Source of the DNA: WS-9 sp036274595
Lineage (GTDB): Bacteria > Eisenbacteria > RBG-16-71-46 > SZUA-252
Reading direction: 5' to 3'
NCBI GenBank assembly: GCA_036274595.1
Contig: DASUFL010000043.1
Location: forward strand, 1-64,000
DNA: 64,000 nt
The notes under the pieces were generated by a model. That model was given only the letters and a program-made list of their open reading frames with translations, was not told where the DNA came from and made no database searches. Positions 1 through 7,482 of this stretch are shown here, piece after piece. A program made the position numbers and the translations under genes. The first letter of the stretch is position 1, and each line of letters starts with the position of its first letter.

Positions 1-771
1 CACGCGGTCATTTCCTCCCGCCAGAATGTACTCGGCGGAAAGGAGCAGCTCCTCGAGCGTGGCCATGAACCCTCGCTTGAGGAGGACGGGCTTGCCGATG
101 CGCCCGACAGCCTTGAGCAATTCAGTGTTGTACATGTTGCGAGCGCCGATCTGCAGCATGTCGGCGTAGCTCGCGACGACGTCGAGCGTCGCGGTATCCA
201 GCACCTCAGTGACGATGGCGAGCCCGTGGCGGTCGGCTGCTTCGCGCAGCATCCGCAGGCCCTCTTCCCGGAGACCCTGGAAGGAATACGGGTTCGTGCG
301 CGGCTTGAACGCTCCCGCGCGAAGGATCTTCGGCCCTCGGAGGGTGGCGACGAAGCTCGCGATGGCGTCGATCTGCTCGGGTGTTTCGACCGAGCATGGG
401 CCCACGAAGAGAGCCGGCAGCGGGCCGCCGACCGGAACGTCGCCCACATGGATGCAACCGTCGGGCACGAGGTCGGCCTGATACACCCTCATGGCTTTGC
501 GCCTCTCGCGGGTCTGAAGATCGAGGGAGGCACGGAAGATGGATTTGAAGATCTCTCGGATCTCGGCCGGCGCGTAGGGGCCCCGGGCCGGCGACGTCAG
601 GCTCTGGAGCATCTCCTCTTCGCGCTTCGCGTCGTAGCCATCGAGGCCTTGCGCCCGCTTAGCGGCGGCGATGTCGAGGACGATTTCGCCGCGCTTCTGG
701 ATGAGGGACAGGATCTGCTCGTTGAGGGAATCGATCTCGCTGCGGAGCGCGCTGAGCCGGGGTTCCGTGAT
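1..771 (-). CDS. Chorismate mutase-DAHP synthase fusion (3' end cut by window edge)
   Basis: Bifunctional enzyme at the entry and branch point of aromatic amino acid synthesis. DAHP synthase condenses phosphoenolpyruvate with erythrose-4-phosphate, and chorismate mutase makes prephenate. Residues about 4-90 are an AroQ-type chorismate mutase helical domain. From about residue 95 the class I DAHP synthase barrel follows, with GPCS at 124-127, the AGAFKPRTNPYSFQG loop and LLKRGFMATLEELL. The last visible residues are AGGNDRV, so roughly 80 C-terminal residues lie outside the window. The start is odd: an AAGGAGGAG Shine-Dalgarno (783-775) sits 5 nt before ATC at 771-769. The only usual in-frame start I found upstream is GTG at 861, with no Shine-Dalgarno. 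The fusion normally lets prephenate or chorismate feed back on DAHP synthase (family knowledge). A second, differently regulated DAHP synthase lies at 12715. Confidence 0.9.
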   Translation of the reverse strand, partial: MTEPRLSALRSEIDSLNEQILSLIQKRGEIVLDIAAAKRAQGLDGYDAKREEEMLQSLTSPARGPYAPAEIREIFKSIFRASLDLQTRERRKAMRVYQADLVPDGCIHVGDVPVGGPLPALFVGPCSVETPEQIDAIASFVATLRGPKILRAGAFKPRTNPYSFQGLREEGLRMLREAADRHGLAIVTEVLDTATLDVVASYADMLQIGARNMYNTELLKAVGRIGKPVLLKRGFMATLEELLLSAEYILAGGNDRV

Positions 772-861
772 GAACTCCTCCTTGACCGAGACCCGGTGTG
801 CGCGCCTCGCTCCGACATGGTTGGGAACGCATGGCGGAGTCGAAGCGCCTCGAAGCGGCAC

Positions 862-897
862 ACTACGCAGGATGCGCCGGTGTCGCGACCGTGTCAA
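862..897 (-). promoter_or_regulatory. Candidate sigma70 promoter of the chorismate mutase-DAHP synthase gene
   Basis: On the minus strand a perfect TTGACA (897-892) is followed after 17 nt by CATCCT (874-869), which matches the -10 consensus at only three positions. Transcription would begin near 862, giving a leader of about 90 nt. The -35 element is convincing, the -10 element is weak. Confidence 0.35.
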
Positions 898-971
898 CGG
901 GGAGATTCGATGGACCGCCCCGTTTCGGCACCGGAAGGGCGATCGTTGCGGGAACGTGGGTTGAAGGGTCC

Positions 972-1460
972 CTAGAGAGCCGCCAGTCGAACCCGCTCTC
1001 CCATTCGCTCGAACGTGCAGGCGTAGAGCCTCGTCCGGCCGAGCACCTTCGCGGCGGTGATGCGGTTCCGGTAGGCCTTCCAGTGACGCCCGCGGCGATT
1101 CACTTCCGCGGCGAGCTCTGCCGTCGTCATCCAGCGGTTTCCGTGCGCGCGCAGGATGAGCATCAGCTCCCCTTCGAGGGTCACGTGGCCGGGAGGAGCG
1201 CTCAGCATCTCGCGGATCACGCCGGCCGTTTTCTGCAGCACGTCCTTGGTGACCCAGGCGAGGGACGCAAGCGCGACGAAGAGATCGGCGATGTCCGAAG
1301 ACTCGCGCTTCTCGGCGATCCACTCGAAGAGGAGGGCGCCGCCTTCGTGGAACGTGAGGGCGTTGTTCTCCTCGTCGAAGTTCACCACGACGTTGCGGGA
1401 GGTGTCCGTTCCGTGCCAGGCGGCTCCATCCAGAACGGCGAGCTGGGTCTCGGGGGTCAT
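972..1460 (-). CDS. Small protein of unknown function with a winged-helix-like C-terminus
   Basis: A 162-residue cytoplasmic protein that I do not recognise. It is supported as a real gene by an ideal Shine-Dalgarno (AAGGAGG) 6 nt before the ATG and by ordinary amino acid composition. Residues 1-60 are acidic and mixed alpha/beta. Residues 60-95 form a predicted helix that includes ASLAWVTKDVLQKTAG. Residues 95-150 (LEGELMLILRAHGNRWMTTA and following, rich in Arg/Lys) look like a winged-helix or DNA-binding fold in which a helix after MTTAELAAEVNRRG would be the recognition helix. It has no signal peptide or membrane segment. It lies between two minus-strand genes but has a gap of about 130-200 nt on each side, so it is probably transcribed on its own. 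Function unknown. Confidence 0.6.
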   Translation of the reverse strand: MTPETQLAVLDGAAWHGTDTSRNVVVNFDEENNALTFHEGGALLFEWIAEKRESSDIADLFVALASLAWVTKDVLQKTAGVIREMLSAPPGHVTLEGELMLILRAHGNRWMTTAELAAEVNRRGRHWKAYRNRITAAKVLGRTRLYACTFERMGERVRLAAL

Positions 1461-1536
1461 GGGGATCCTCCTTGGATGAGGGGCGAGATGTCGACTACCA
1501 GCCCCCTATCGACCGCAGACCGCACGAGCTTCAGTG

Positions 1537-1563
1537 AAAAATGCATGGCCAGGACCTGGCCGG
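1537..1563 (-). terminator. Probable intrinsic terminator of the pectinacetylesterase-like gene
   Basis: Just downstream of the minus-strand gene ending at 1591 there is a palindrome (1547-1561, GGCCAGG-A-CCTGGCC on the plus strand). On the minus strand it is followed by a run of five T (1541-1537). The practical stem is five to six base pairs, so termination efficiency is uncertain. Confidence 0.45.
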
Positions 1564-1590
1564 TACGAAAACGGTGAGGACTACGGGGAT

Positions 1591-2925
1591 CTAGCGGTGT
1601 GTCGGATCCTGAGGCTTGTGCTCGGGTTGGGGCGTGTGAAGCGAGTCCGCGGGGACATGGACGGAGTCGGTTCCTGCCGTATGCGTCGAGCCCGCATGGA
1701 TCACCGGGGCCGGAGGGGCGTGGAGGGAGTCGACCGGAGACCCTCCCGCGGCGTGACCCATGCGCAGAGAGTCGGCCCCCGCGGCATGGCCCGTATGAAG
1801 GGAATCGGCCGCCATTCCCAGCGAATCGACTTCCGCGGCCACGATCAGAGGCTCGGGGACGGCGTCCAGAAACCGGTTCCCGACGTCGTGGACTTCCTTG
1901 CCCTCGACGAGATTCGCGACCCAGTCCCGAAGAGCGACGCTGTCGACGTATGCCGCGTAGAGACTCGCCGAGAGAAGGACCGTGTGCACCTTGCCGGGGA
2001 GGACGTACGAGCGGAACTCGGGCCGCGCCGCGCGAATGTCGGCGAGGTTCTTCCTCATGAGCACCTCGAGCGGATAGCCGTGGACGCCCAGGAGTGACAG
2101 GAAACGAACCTGGGTCGTATCGGATGCGCTGTTGATCTGCGCCAGCTTGAGGTTCGGGGCTGGGTGCCGGAAGGCGGTGTAGAGGCTCTCGAACGTGACC
2201 TGCGTGGAATCGACGTCCTGGTAGGCCCCGCTCTCACGCATCGCGGTCGGGACACCCCAGGTCTCGAGAATCCGGGGGATCGCGGCCGCCCGGAATCCGC
2301 CCGCGCCGTTCCCGAGCTGGACCACGCGCGCGGTGGGATAGTGCTCGGCAATGAGCTCCGCCACCATGGGCGACGCGATCGCCCCCGCTCCCACCCCTGT
2401 CACGACCACCACGGCCGGATCCTTCACCATCCGGAAGGCCCACTTGAGCGCGGCGCGCGTGTTGTTCCGGCCTTGGTGGTGGATGGTGAACGAGACCGTG
2501 GAGTCCTGGGGATAGGAGGCGTCGCGGGTGCCGAGGTGGACGTCCCCCGTGCAGTAGGGAATCAGGATCACCGAGTAGCCCCGAAGCGGATTGTCGCGCC
2601 TGGGAGCGAGGATGCCCGTCCGAGCGGGGAAGTCGGACAGGTCGGAGGTGAAGTCCGTCGTCGGCCGCGAGCCGCCGCAAGTGGCAGGGTTCCAGCAGCC
2701 GCCGCCGGCTCCCAGCAGGATCAGGAAATGGCGCGGGTTCTCGCCATGCACCCAGAATGAATACTGGCCGCCGGTGCCGCACATGGTTCCGGGTCCGCCA
2801 GGGACTTCCTTCCAGTAGGGCTCGGGCGTGGCCGCATGGGTGGCGGGAAGGGCGGCGCTGGCGGGAGTGGACCCGATCGAGGTGGCTGTAACGAGACCGA
2901 CCACGAGGGCGACGAATCGTTTCAC
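1591..2925 (-). CDS. Secreted pectinacetylesterase/NOTUM-family-like protein, probable pseudoenzyme
   Basis: Exported protein of the alpha/beta-hydrolase family that includes plant and bacterial pectin acetylesterases and animal NOTUM. I place the start at GTG 2925, which gives a clean signal peptide (KRFVALVVGLV, then ASA); an ATG at 2961 would add 12 residues in front. Family landmarks are GGGCWN (oxyanion region), YCTGDVHLG, LGNGAGGFR, NSASDTTQ and a late HTVLLSASLY. At the nucleophile elbow the family has G-x-S-A-G, but here the reading is TGVGAGAIAS, with GGA (Gly) in place of the serine. Hydrolase activity is therefore doubtful. The last 80 residues are a low-complexity tail with at least five D-S-L/V-(H/R/G) units rich in Ala, His and Pro. 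The gene is divergent from marR (3059). Assignment to the superfamily is firm, function is not. Confidence 0.75.
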   Translation of the reverse strand: MKRFVALVVGLVTATSIGSTPASAALPATHAATPEPYWKEVPGGPGTMCGTGGQYSFWVHGENPRHFLILLGAGGGCWNPATCGGSRPTTDFTSDLSDFPARTGILAPRRDNPLRGYSVILIPYCTGDVHLGTRDASYPQDSTVSFTIHHQGRNNTRAALKWAFRMVKDPAVVVVTGVGAGAIASPMVAELIAEHYPTARVVQLGNGAGGFRAAAIPRILETWGVPTAMRESGAYQDVDSTQVTFESLYTAFRHPAPNLKLAQINSASDTTQVRFLSLLGVHGYPLEVLMRKNLADIRAARPEFRSYVLPGKVHTVLLSASLYAAYVDSVALRDWVANLVEGKEVHDVGNRFLDAVPEPLIVAAEVDSLGMAADSLHTGHAAGADSLRMGHAAGGSPVDSLHAPPAPVIHAGSTHTAGTDSVHVPADSLHTPQPEHKPQDPTHR

Positions 2926-3022
2926 GGCCTGGACTCTACTCCGGGGAGGACCCGAACGCACCTGAAAAGCAAAGACTTACGGGTCAATCATGGCCTAGAC
3001 ACTCCTCTCCACAGTTTTCCTC

Positions 3023-3051
3023 TTGACAATAGTCCTCGTCACGACTATCCT
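3023..3051 (+). promoter_or_regulatory. Strong sigma70 promoter with a palindrome in the spacer (marR operon)
   Basis: TTGACA (3023-3028), a 17-nt spacer and TATCCT (3046-3051) form one of the best sigma70 promoters in the window. ATAGTC (3029-3034) and GACTAT (3043-3048) form a perfect inverted repeat separated by 8 nt, occupying the spacer and running into the -10 box. This is the position expected of a MarR autorepression operator. The predicted transcription start (about 3057-3059) coincides with the ATG at 3059. Confidence 0.7.
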
Positions 3052-3058
3052 CATGAGT

Positions 3059-3553
3059 ATGAAAGCCACGATGAAGCGCCACCTGAACGCCGAGCTGCAA
3101 CAAACGAAGCCGTTTCCGAGCCTCGAGGAAGAGGTTCACGTCCAGATCCTCTACACGGCCCAGGTCTTCGCGTTCGTGGTGACGGAAGCCCTGAAGCCGG
3201 CGGGACTCAGCCAGTCCCAGTTCAACGTCCTCCGGATCCTGCGCGGGGCCAGGCCCGGCGCGCTCCCGGCCGGGAAGATCGCCGAGCGCATGGTGAACCG
3301 GGATCCGGACCTGACGCGCCTCCTTGATCGTCTCGAGGCCGCGGGCCTGGTCGAGAAGTCCCGAGACGCCGAGGACCGCCGCGTCGTGAACGTGCGGATC
3401 ACCAGCTCCGGCCTGGAACGGGTTGAAGGCGCGTCGAAGGCGGTCGGGCGCGCGATGGGGATCGCCCTGGGGAGCATGGGCGCGAAGGAGTTGAACCAGC
3501 TGGCCGAGCTGCTCGAGCTCGCTCGAGCGTCGGCCAAGAAGCACATCGACTGA
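3059..3553 (+). CDS. MarR-family transcriptional regulator
   Basis: A 164-residue dimeric winged-helix repressor of the MarR family. The HTH lies around LSQSQFNVLRIL and PAGKIAERMVNRDPDLTRLL. It is followed by the family wing signature DRLEAAGLVEKSRDAEDRRV, and helices at both ends would form the dimer interface. Several starts are possible: ATG 3053 is too close to the -10 box, ATG 3059 falls at the predicted transcription start and would make a leaderless mRNA, and ATG 3071 is the next. I use 3059. The gene heads an operon with an NmrA-like protein (22 nt downstream) and a secreted DUF5602-like protein. MarR proteins of this type often respond to oxidants or phenolic ligands, but no conserved sensing cysteine is visible here, so the signal is unknown. 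Autoregulation through the palindrome in its own promoter is likely. Confidence 0.9.
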   Translation: MKATMKRHLNAELQQTKPFPSLEEEVHVQILYTAQVFAFVVTEALKPAGLSQSQFNVLRILRGARPGALPAGKIAERMVNRDPDLTRLLDRLEAAGLVEKSRDAEDRRVVNVRITSSGLERVEGASKAVGRAMGIALGSMGAKELNQLAELLELARASAKKHID

Positions 3554-3575
3554 ACCCATACCCACGGAGGAGAAC

Positions 3576-4457
3576 ATGGCTATCGACAAGGGGAACCTGA
3601 TCCTGATCACCGGCGCCACGGGACAGCAAGGCGGCGCCGTCGCGCGCGAGCTTCTAGCCAAGGGGGCGAAGGTGCGGGTGATGACGCGCCATCCGGAGAG
3701 CCCGAAGGCGCTCGAGCTGAAGAAGCTGGGGGCGGAAGTCGTCCAGGGCGATCTCGATGACGACGCGTCCGTCGAGCGCGCCCTCAAGGGAGCGTGGGGC
3801 GCGTTCGCGGTGCAGAACACCTGGGAGGCCGGCGTCGAGGGGGAGGAGAGGCAGGGGAAGCGCTTCGCCGAGCTGGCCAAGAAGGCCGGCGTACAGCACT
3901 TCGTCTACGCGTCCGTCCAGGCCGCGGACAAGAAGACCGGGATCCCGCACTTCGACAACAAGGCGCGCGTCGAGGAAACGGTTCGTTCGCTCGGCTTCCC
4001 TTCCTACGTCATCGTGCGCCCTGTCTTCTTCATGGAGAACTTGTCGTCTCCCTGGTTCCTGCCTGGAATCCAGGAGGGGACGCTCGCCATCGGGCTTCCG
4101 GCGGACACCAAGCTCCAGATGATCTCGGTCCAGGACATCGGCAAGTACGGGGCGCAGGCGTTCCTGCGCCACGGGGAGCTGAAGGGCCGGGAGATCGACA
4201 TCGCGGGAGACGAGATGACGATGCCCGAAGTCGCCAAGGTCCTCAGCCAGGCGATGGGGCGCGAGGTCCGGTTCGTCCAGCTGCCCATCGAAGAGGTCCG
4301 GAAGTTCAGCGACGATTTCGCGACGATGCTGGAGTGGTTCGACCGTGTCGGATACAGTGCCGACATCGCGGCCCGGTCGTCCGAGAGCGGCATCCGTCCG
4401 ACCAAGTTCGCGGAGTGGGCTTCTTCGGTCGCCTGGCCCGCGCCGGCTGCACGCTAA
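3576..4457 (+). CDS. NmrA-like NAD(P)-binding protein (atypical SDR)
   Basis: A 293-residue Rossmann-fold protein of the NmrA/HSCARG group of atypical short-chain dehydrogenases. The N-terminal dinucleotide-binding loop is GATGQQGG (about residues 12-19), followed by the MTRHPES segment expected to contact the adenosine phosphate, with VVQGDLDD and YASVQAADKK further on. The catalytic Tyr-x3-Lys of classical SDRs is absent. Members of this family act as NAD(P)H redox sensors, quinone reductases or ether reductases, and sequence alone does not separate these. A good Shine-Dalgarno (GGAGG) precedes ATG 3576. The position between a MarR regulator and a secreted protein suggests a stress-inducible operon. 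Confidence 0.85.
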   Translation: MAIDKGNLILITGATGQQGGAVARELLAKGAKVRVMTRHPESPKALELKKLGAEVVQGDLDDDASVERALKGAWGAFAVQNTWEAGVEGEERQGKRFAELAKKAGVQHFVYASVQAADKKTGIPHFDNKARVEETVRSLGFPSYVIVRPVFFMENLSSPWFLPGIQEGTLAIGLPADTKLQMISVQDIGKYGAQAFLRHGELKGREIDIAGDEMTMPEVAKVLSQAMGREVRFVQLPIEEVRKFSDDFATMLEWFDRVGYSADIAARSSESGIRPTKFAEWASSVAWPAPAAR

Positions 4458-4480
4458 CCGACAACCATCGAGGGGGAACG

Positions 4481-5284
4481 ATGATTCGAGTGCTCGCAGT
4501 GGGAACCTTGCTCGCAGCCATGCTTCCGACCGCAGGCATGGCCGCCACGAAATCCACGGCGCCCAAGACGTACGTCGGCGAGAGCAAGCAGGTCGGGAAC
4601 GGAAACGTGCGCACGTGGGTGACGGTCGACGCGAAGGGAAATCCGTCGGCGATGGGCGTGACGTTTTCGGAGACCACGCTCCTCGGTCTTCCGATGACGC
4701 TCCCAAAGGACGACATCGGCTGGGAGTGGAACCTCGCGCTTCCGAAGGAAGCGAGAGTCGCCCCATTCGATCACGTGGCGTTCTACTGGAATCCCAAGGG
4801 GCACATCCCGGACGGCATCTACAACGTCTCCCACTTCGACATCCACTTCTTCATGGTCTCCGAGCCCACGCGGGCCGACATCACGGCGATGGATCGAAAT
4901 CTCGTGCGATGCTTCAAGCTGCCGGAGGCCGGCTACATCCCGGCGGGATACATCCTCCCGCCTCAGACCGAGCACCGTCGCATGGGCGTGCACTGGATCG
5001 ATCCGACGTCGCATGAATTCCACGGGCAGGAGTTCACGTCGTCGCTCCTCATCGGAAGCTACGATGGGGAAGTGGACTTCATCGAACCGATGATCACGCG
5101 GGCCTATCTGGAGACGCGGCCGGACTTCACGGCCGAGGTCAAGCAGCCGACCCTCTACGCCAAGACGGGCTATTACCCGACCTCCTACTCGGTCCGGTTC
5201 GATTCCCAGAAGCACGAGTATGTCGTTTCGCTCGATGGGCTCACCCTGAGGGAGGGGAAGCCGCAAGCCGTAGCGGCGGAATAA
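4481..5284 (+). CDS. Secreted DUF5602-like (TTHB210-type) protein
   Basis: A 267-residue exported protein of unknown function. The N-terminus (MIRVLAVGTLLAAMLPTAGM, then AA) is a signal peptide. The mature part carries WEWNLALP, a His-rich stretch (GHIPDGIYNVSHFDIHFFMV) and MGVHWID, which resemble the DUF5602 family named after Thermus TTHB210. The spaced histidines (SHFDIHF, VHWID) could bind a metal, but this is inference. ATG 4481 has a GAGGGGG Shine-Dalgarno and follows the nmrA-like gene by 23 nt, so it is the third gene of the marR operon. An intrinsic terminator follows directly. Confidence 0.7.
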   Translation: MIRVLAVGTLLAAMLPTAGMAATKSTAPKTYVGESKQVGNGNVRTWVTVDAKGNPSAMGVTFSETTLLGLPMTLPKDDIGWEWNLALPKEARVAPFDHVAFYWNPKGHIPDGIYNVSHFDIHFFMVSEPTRADITAMDRNLVRCFKLPEAGYIPAGYILPPQTEHRRMGVHWIDPTSHEFHGQEFTSSLLIGSYDGEVDFIEPMITRAYLETRPDFTAEVKQPTLYAKTGYYPTSYSVRFDSQKHEYVVSLDGLTLREGKPQAVAAE

Positions 5285-5306
5285 CTTCCCTATACCACGT
5301 CGGGGG

Positions 5307-5347
5307 CGCGGGCATCGGACCGTTCGTCCGGTGCCCGCGTCATTTTT
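5307..5347 (+). terminator. Intrinsic terminator of the marR operon
   Basis: A 14-bp stem (5307-5320 with 5326-5339, one G-U pair) closes a 5-nt loop and is followed by TCATTTTTG, with five T at 5343-5347. This is the clearest rho-independent terminator in the window. Confidence 0.85.
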
Positions 5348-5611
5348 GCGTCCAGCCATCGGCCGGAGCAAAATGTGCTTGGCACTGCGTACCTGCCCCC
5401 TGCCATGATCTACGTGCCTCGTCCGGACCGGTGACCGGGCGAGGTGTCGTGCTCGCGCCACGGACATCTTGCGATCCCCATGCCGCCTGCGAGCCGGCCC
5501 GATGCCGCTGCGCCTCCAGCTGCATCGCTCACCATCGTGCGGTCCCGCCTTGGGACCGGGTGTACGCAGCGGGGGCTTTCCCTGACAACCCCGCGGAGCA
5601 AGGAGGACAAC
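5348..5611 (+). other. Gene-free leader with two hairpins upstream of the Ig-like secreted protein
   Basis: No convincing gene lies here. Two stable hairpins are visible: a 10-bp stem at 5417-5426/5435-5444 with an 8-nt loop, and a 7-bp stem at 5540-5546/5552-5558. Neither is followed by a T-tract. The stretch ends in an AAGGAGG Shine-Dalgarno for GTG 5612. I could not match it to a known riboswitch class. Confidence 0.4.
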
Positions 5612-7330
5612 GTGAGGTGTGCACTCAAGCTCCTGGTATGGGTAGCCCTCGGCCTGGTGCCGGCGACGGCGGCGTTCGCGGCAGCGCCGGTCGTATCGCC
5701 CATCGCCGACATGACGATCAGCGTCGGCGCCACGGCCTTTGCCAACATCGGTGCGTGGGACAGCGACAACGACGTCATCACGCTCACTGCCTCGTTCCCC
5801 CCGTTCGTCGGCTTTACCGCGCCGCCGGCCGCGGCCGGCTGGGTCGGCACGGAAGTCGACTTCAACGCGACGGCAGCCGATGTCGGGACGCACTTGGCCA
5901 CCATCTACGCCACCGCCGGCGGGGAAGCCGACACCGTAACCTTCCAGATCACCGTGAAACCGGTTGGAACCGACACGCCGCCCAGAGTGACGTCCCTACC
6001 CCTGGCCCCCGGGATGGAGGGCACCCAGATCATCTTCATGGTCGATGTATCGGATCTGCCTTACAACGACCCGATCACGAGTCTGACGGTTTCGGGCGCC
6101 CCCTCCGGCTCTACGTTCACAACGGAAGTGGACAACACGCACGGAACGTTCACCTGGACGCCGACCGCAGCCCAAGTCGGCGAGTACGACCTCATCTTCA
6201 GCGCGACCGACAGCACCGGCGTCGGGAGCTCGACAACCCACATTAGCGTGCACGCAGTGGACCGCGGCCCCATCACGATTGCCCCCATCGCCGACGTCAC
6301 GTTGGCGGAAGGGGAGACGATGAACGTCAGCGTCAACGTGTCCGATCCGGACAGCGGCGCGGTCAACTTGACTGCCTCGCTGCCGGCATTCGCGACCCTG
6401 AATCCGCCGACGAGCGAAACGGGACTGGGCTCCCTTGCGACCACGGTGACGATCGCCCCGGGGGCCGGCACGGCCGGGACCTACACCGCATGGGTCACCG
6501 CGATGACGGGCTCCGAGGCTGCGACCGACACGTTCATGATCACGGTCACGGGAGCGGCGGCAGACTTCCAGACCCACGCGAGCATGATCGGAAACTTCAA
6601 TCCGCACCGGAAGAAGATCTGCTTCCGCATCCGCCAGGAGGACGCTGGATTCGACCTCGGAAAGGCCGATCTATTCTCGGTCATGCTTCACTGGCAGGGA
6701 AAGACGCTCGCCGGGAGCAGCAAGCTCGAAACCAGCTGTGAGGACGGCGACGACGACGAAGGCGAGTGCGACGATTGCGATCACCACGGCGATGGCGACG
6801 ACGATGACGCTGCCCGTCTCGCCGCCGCGCACGACTCAACCGACTGCGACAACGAATGTGAGATCGAAGGCCTCCGCACATGCTTCACCATGGACGCGCT
6901 CCGGCACTTCTTCGGCGATGCGAATGTCCCGTCCAGCTTGAGGGACGCGACGCTCGAGGGAGAACTGTCCACGGGCGAGACCTTCGTGGCGACGCTGGGT
7001 GACTTCAAGGCGGTGCCGCACGGCGACGACGGCCAGAAGGGCGACAGCAAGAAGGGCCCGCTCACGCTCCGCGTGAAGCCGAATCCGCTGAACCCGAAGG
7101 CCGATATCTCGTTCACACTGACGCGAGCCGGGCATGTGACCATCGCGATCTACGACCTGCAGGGACGTCTCGTCCGGCGCGTGCTCGACGAGAACCGCAC
7201 CGTCGGCGTTCAATCGGTCGCCTGGAGCGGGTCCGACAACTCCGAGCGGCGCGTCGCTTCGGGTACGTACTTCGTGCGCATCCAGGCCCCGCAAGGGGAG
7301 GAAGTCCGAGCCGTCCGGGTCGTGAAATAG
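5612..7330 (+). CDS. Secreted Ig-like repeat protein with FlgD-Ig/type IX-like C-terminal domain
   Basis: A 572-residue exported protein. GTG 5612 is chosen because AAGGAGG lies about 5 nt upstream and the next residues (LKLLVWVALGLVPATAAFA) form a signal peptide. Three cadherin/Ig-like modules follow (about residues 30-120, 125-215 and 220-315), each starting with an APIAD- or TSLPLAP-like strand and ending in T-F-x-I-x-V. The middle part is a less typical domain interrupted at about residues 375-420 by a highly acidic, Cys/His-rich insert (CEDGDDDEGECDDCDHHGDG). The last 85 residues (KPNPLNPKADISF, YDLQGRLVRRV, SGTYFVRIQ) match the FlgD-Ig fold used as an outer-membrane sorting tag in FCB bacteria. 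Likely a cell-surface or secreted protein; its ligand is unknown. Nearest relative in the window by C-terminus: the FG-GAP protein at 43096. Confidence 0.75.
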   Translation: MRCALKLLVWVALGLVPATAAFAAAPVVSPIADMTISVGATAFANIGAWDSDNDVITLTASFPPFVGFTAPPAAAGWVGTEVDFNATAADVGTHLATIYATAGGEADTVTFQITVKPVGTDTPPRVTSLPLAPGMEGTQIIFMVDVSDLPYNDPITSLTVSGAPSGSTFTTEVDNTHGTFTWTPTAAQVGEYDLIFSATDSTGVGSSTTHISVHAVDRGPITIAPIADVTLAEGETMNVSVNVSDPDSGAVNLTASLPAFATLNPPTSETGLGSLATTVTIAPGAGTAGTYTAWVTAMTGSEAATDTFMITVTGAAADFQTHASMIGNFNPHRKKICFRIRQEDAGFDLGKADLFSVMLHWQGKTLAGSSKLETSCEDGDDDEGECDDCDHHGDGDDDDAARLAAAHDSTDCDNECEIEGLRTCFTMDALRHFFGDANVPSSLRDATLEGELSTGETFVATLGDFKAVPHGDDGQKGDSKKGPLTLRVKPNPLNPKADISFTLTRAGHVTIAIYDLQGRLVRRVLDENRTVGVQSVAWSGSDNSERRVASGTYFVRIQAPQGEEVRAVRVVK

Positions 7331-7335
7331 CATCC

Positions 7336-7365
7336 GGGTCTCGCGGATCCTCGATCCGCGGACCC
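7336..7365 (+). other. Strong hairpin downstream of the Ig-like protein
   Basis: GGGTC-T-CGCGGATC (7336-7349) pairs with GATCCGCGGACCC (7353-7365) around a 3-nt loop with one bulged T. It begins 6 nt after the stop codon. AATTTCAG follows, so it may terminate weakly or protect the mRNA 3' end. Confidence 0.5.
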
Positions 7366-7378
7366 AATTTCAGTGCGA

Positions 7379-7416
7379 GGCGGGTGGGCGCTCCGGCGCC
7401 CGCCCGCCTTTGCGTT
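7379..7416 (+). terminator. Intrinsic terminator-like hairpin
   Basis: A 13-bp GC stem (7379-7391 with 7396-7408, one G-U pair) and a 4-nt loop are followed by TTTGCGTTT. The T-tract is interrupted, so termination is likely but not certain. Confidence 0.6.
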
Positions 7417-7482
7417 TCGGACGATGGGCGATGTACTCTACGAGGGATTCGTCTTGTCCCCCCGCCAGAAAGGATCCCGTTC

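Noticed and set aside
818..861. ATG 818 or GTG 861 as start of the chorismate mutase-DAHP synthase
   Set aside because: ATG 818 is in another frame. GTG 861 is in frame but has no Shine-Dalgarno and would add about 30 residues not resembling the family; it remains a fallback.
5540..5558. Terminator before the Ig-like protein gene
   Set aside because: A 7-bp hairpin is present but no T-tract follows.
7070..7330. PEP-CTERM tail as exosortase substrate
   Set aside because: The C-terminus is a FlgD-Ig/type IX-like domain without the Pro-Glu-Pro motif, single membrane helix and basic end. The protein at 43096 fails for the same reason.
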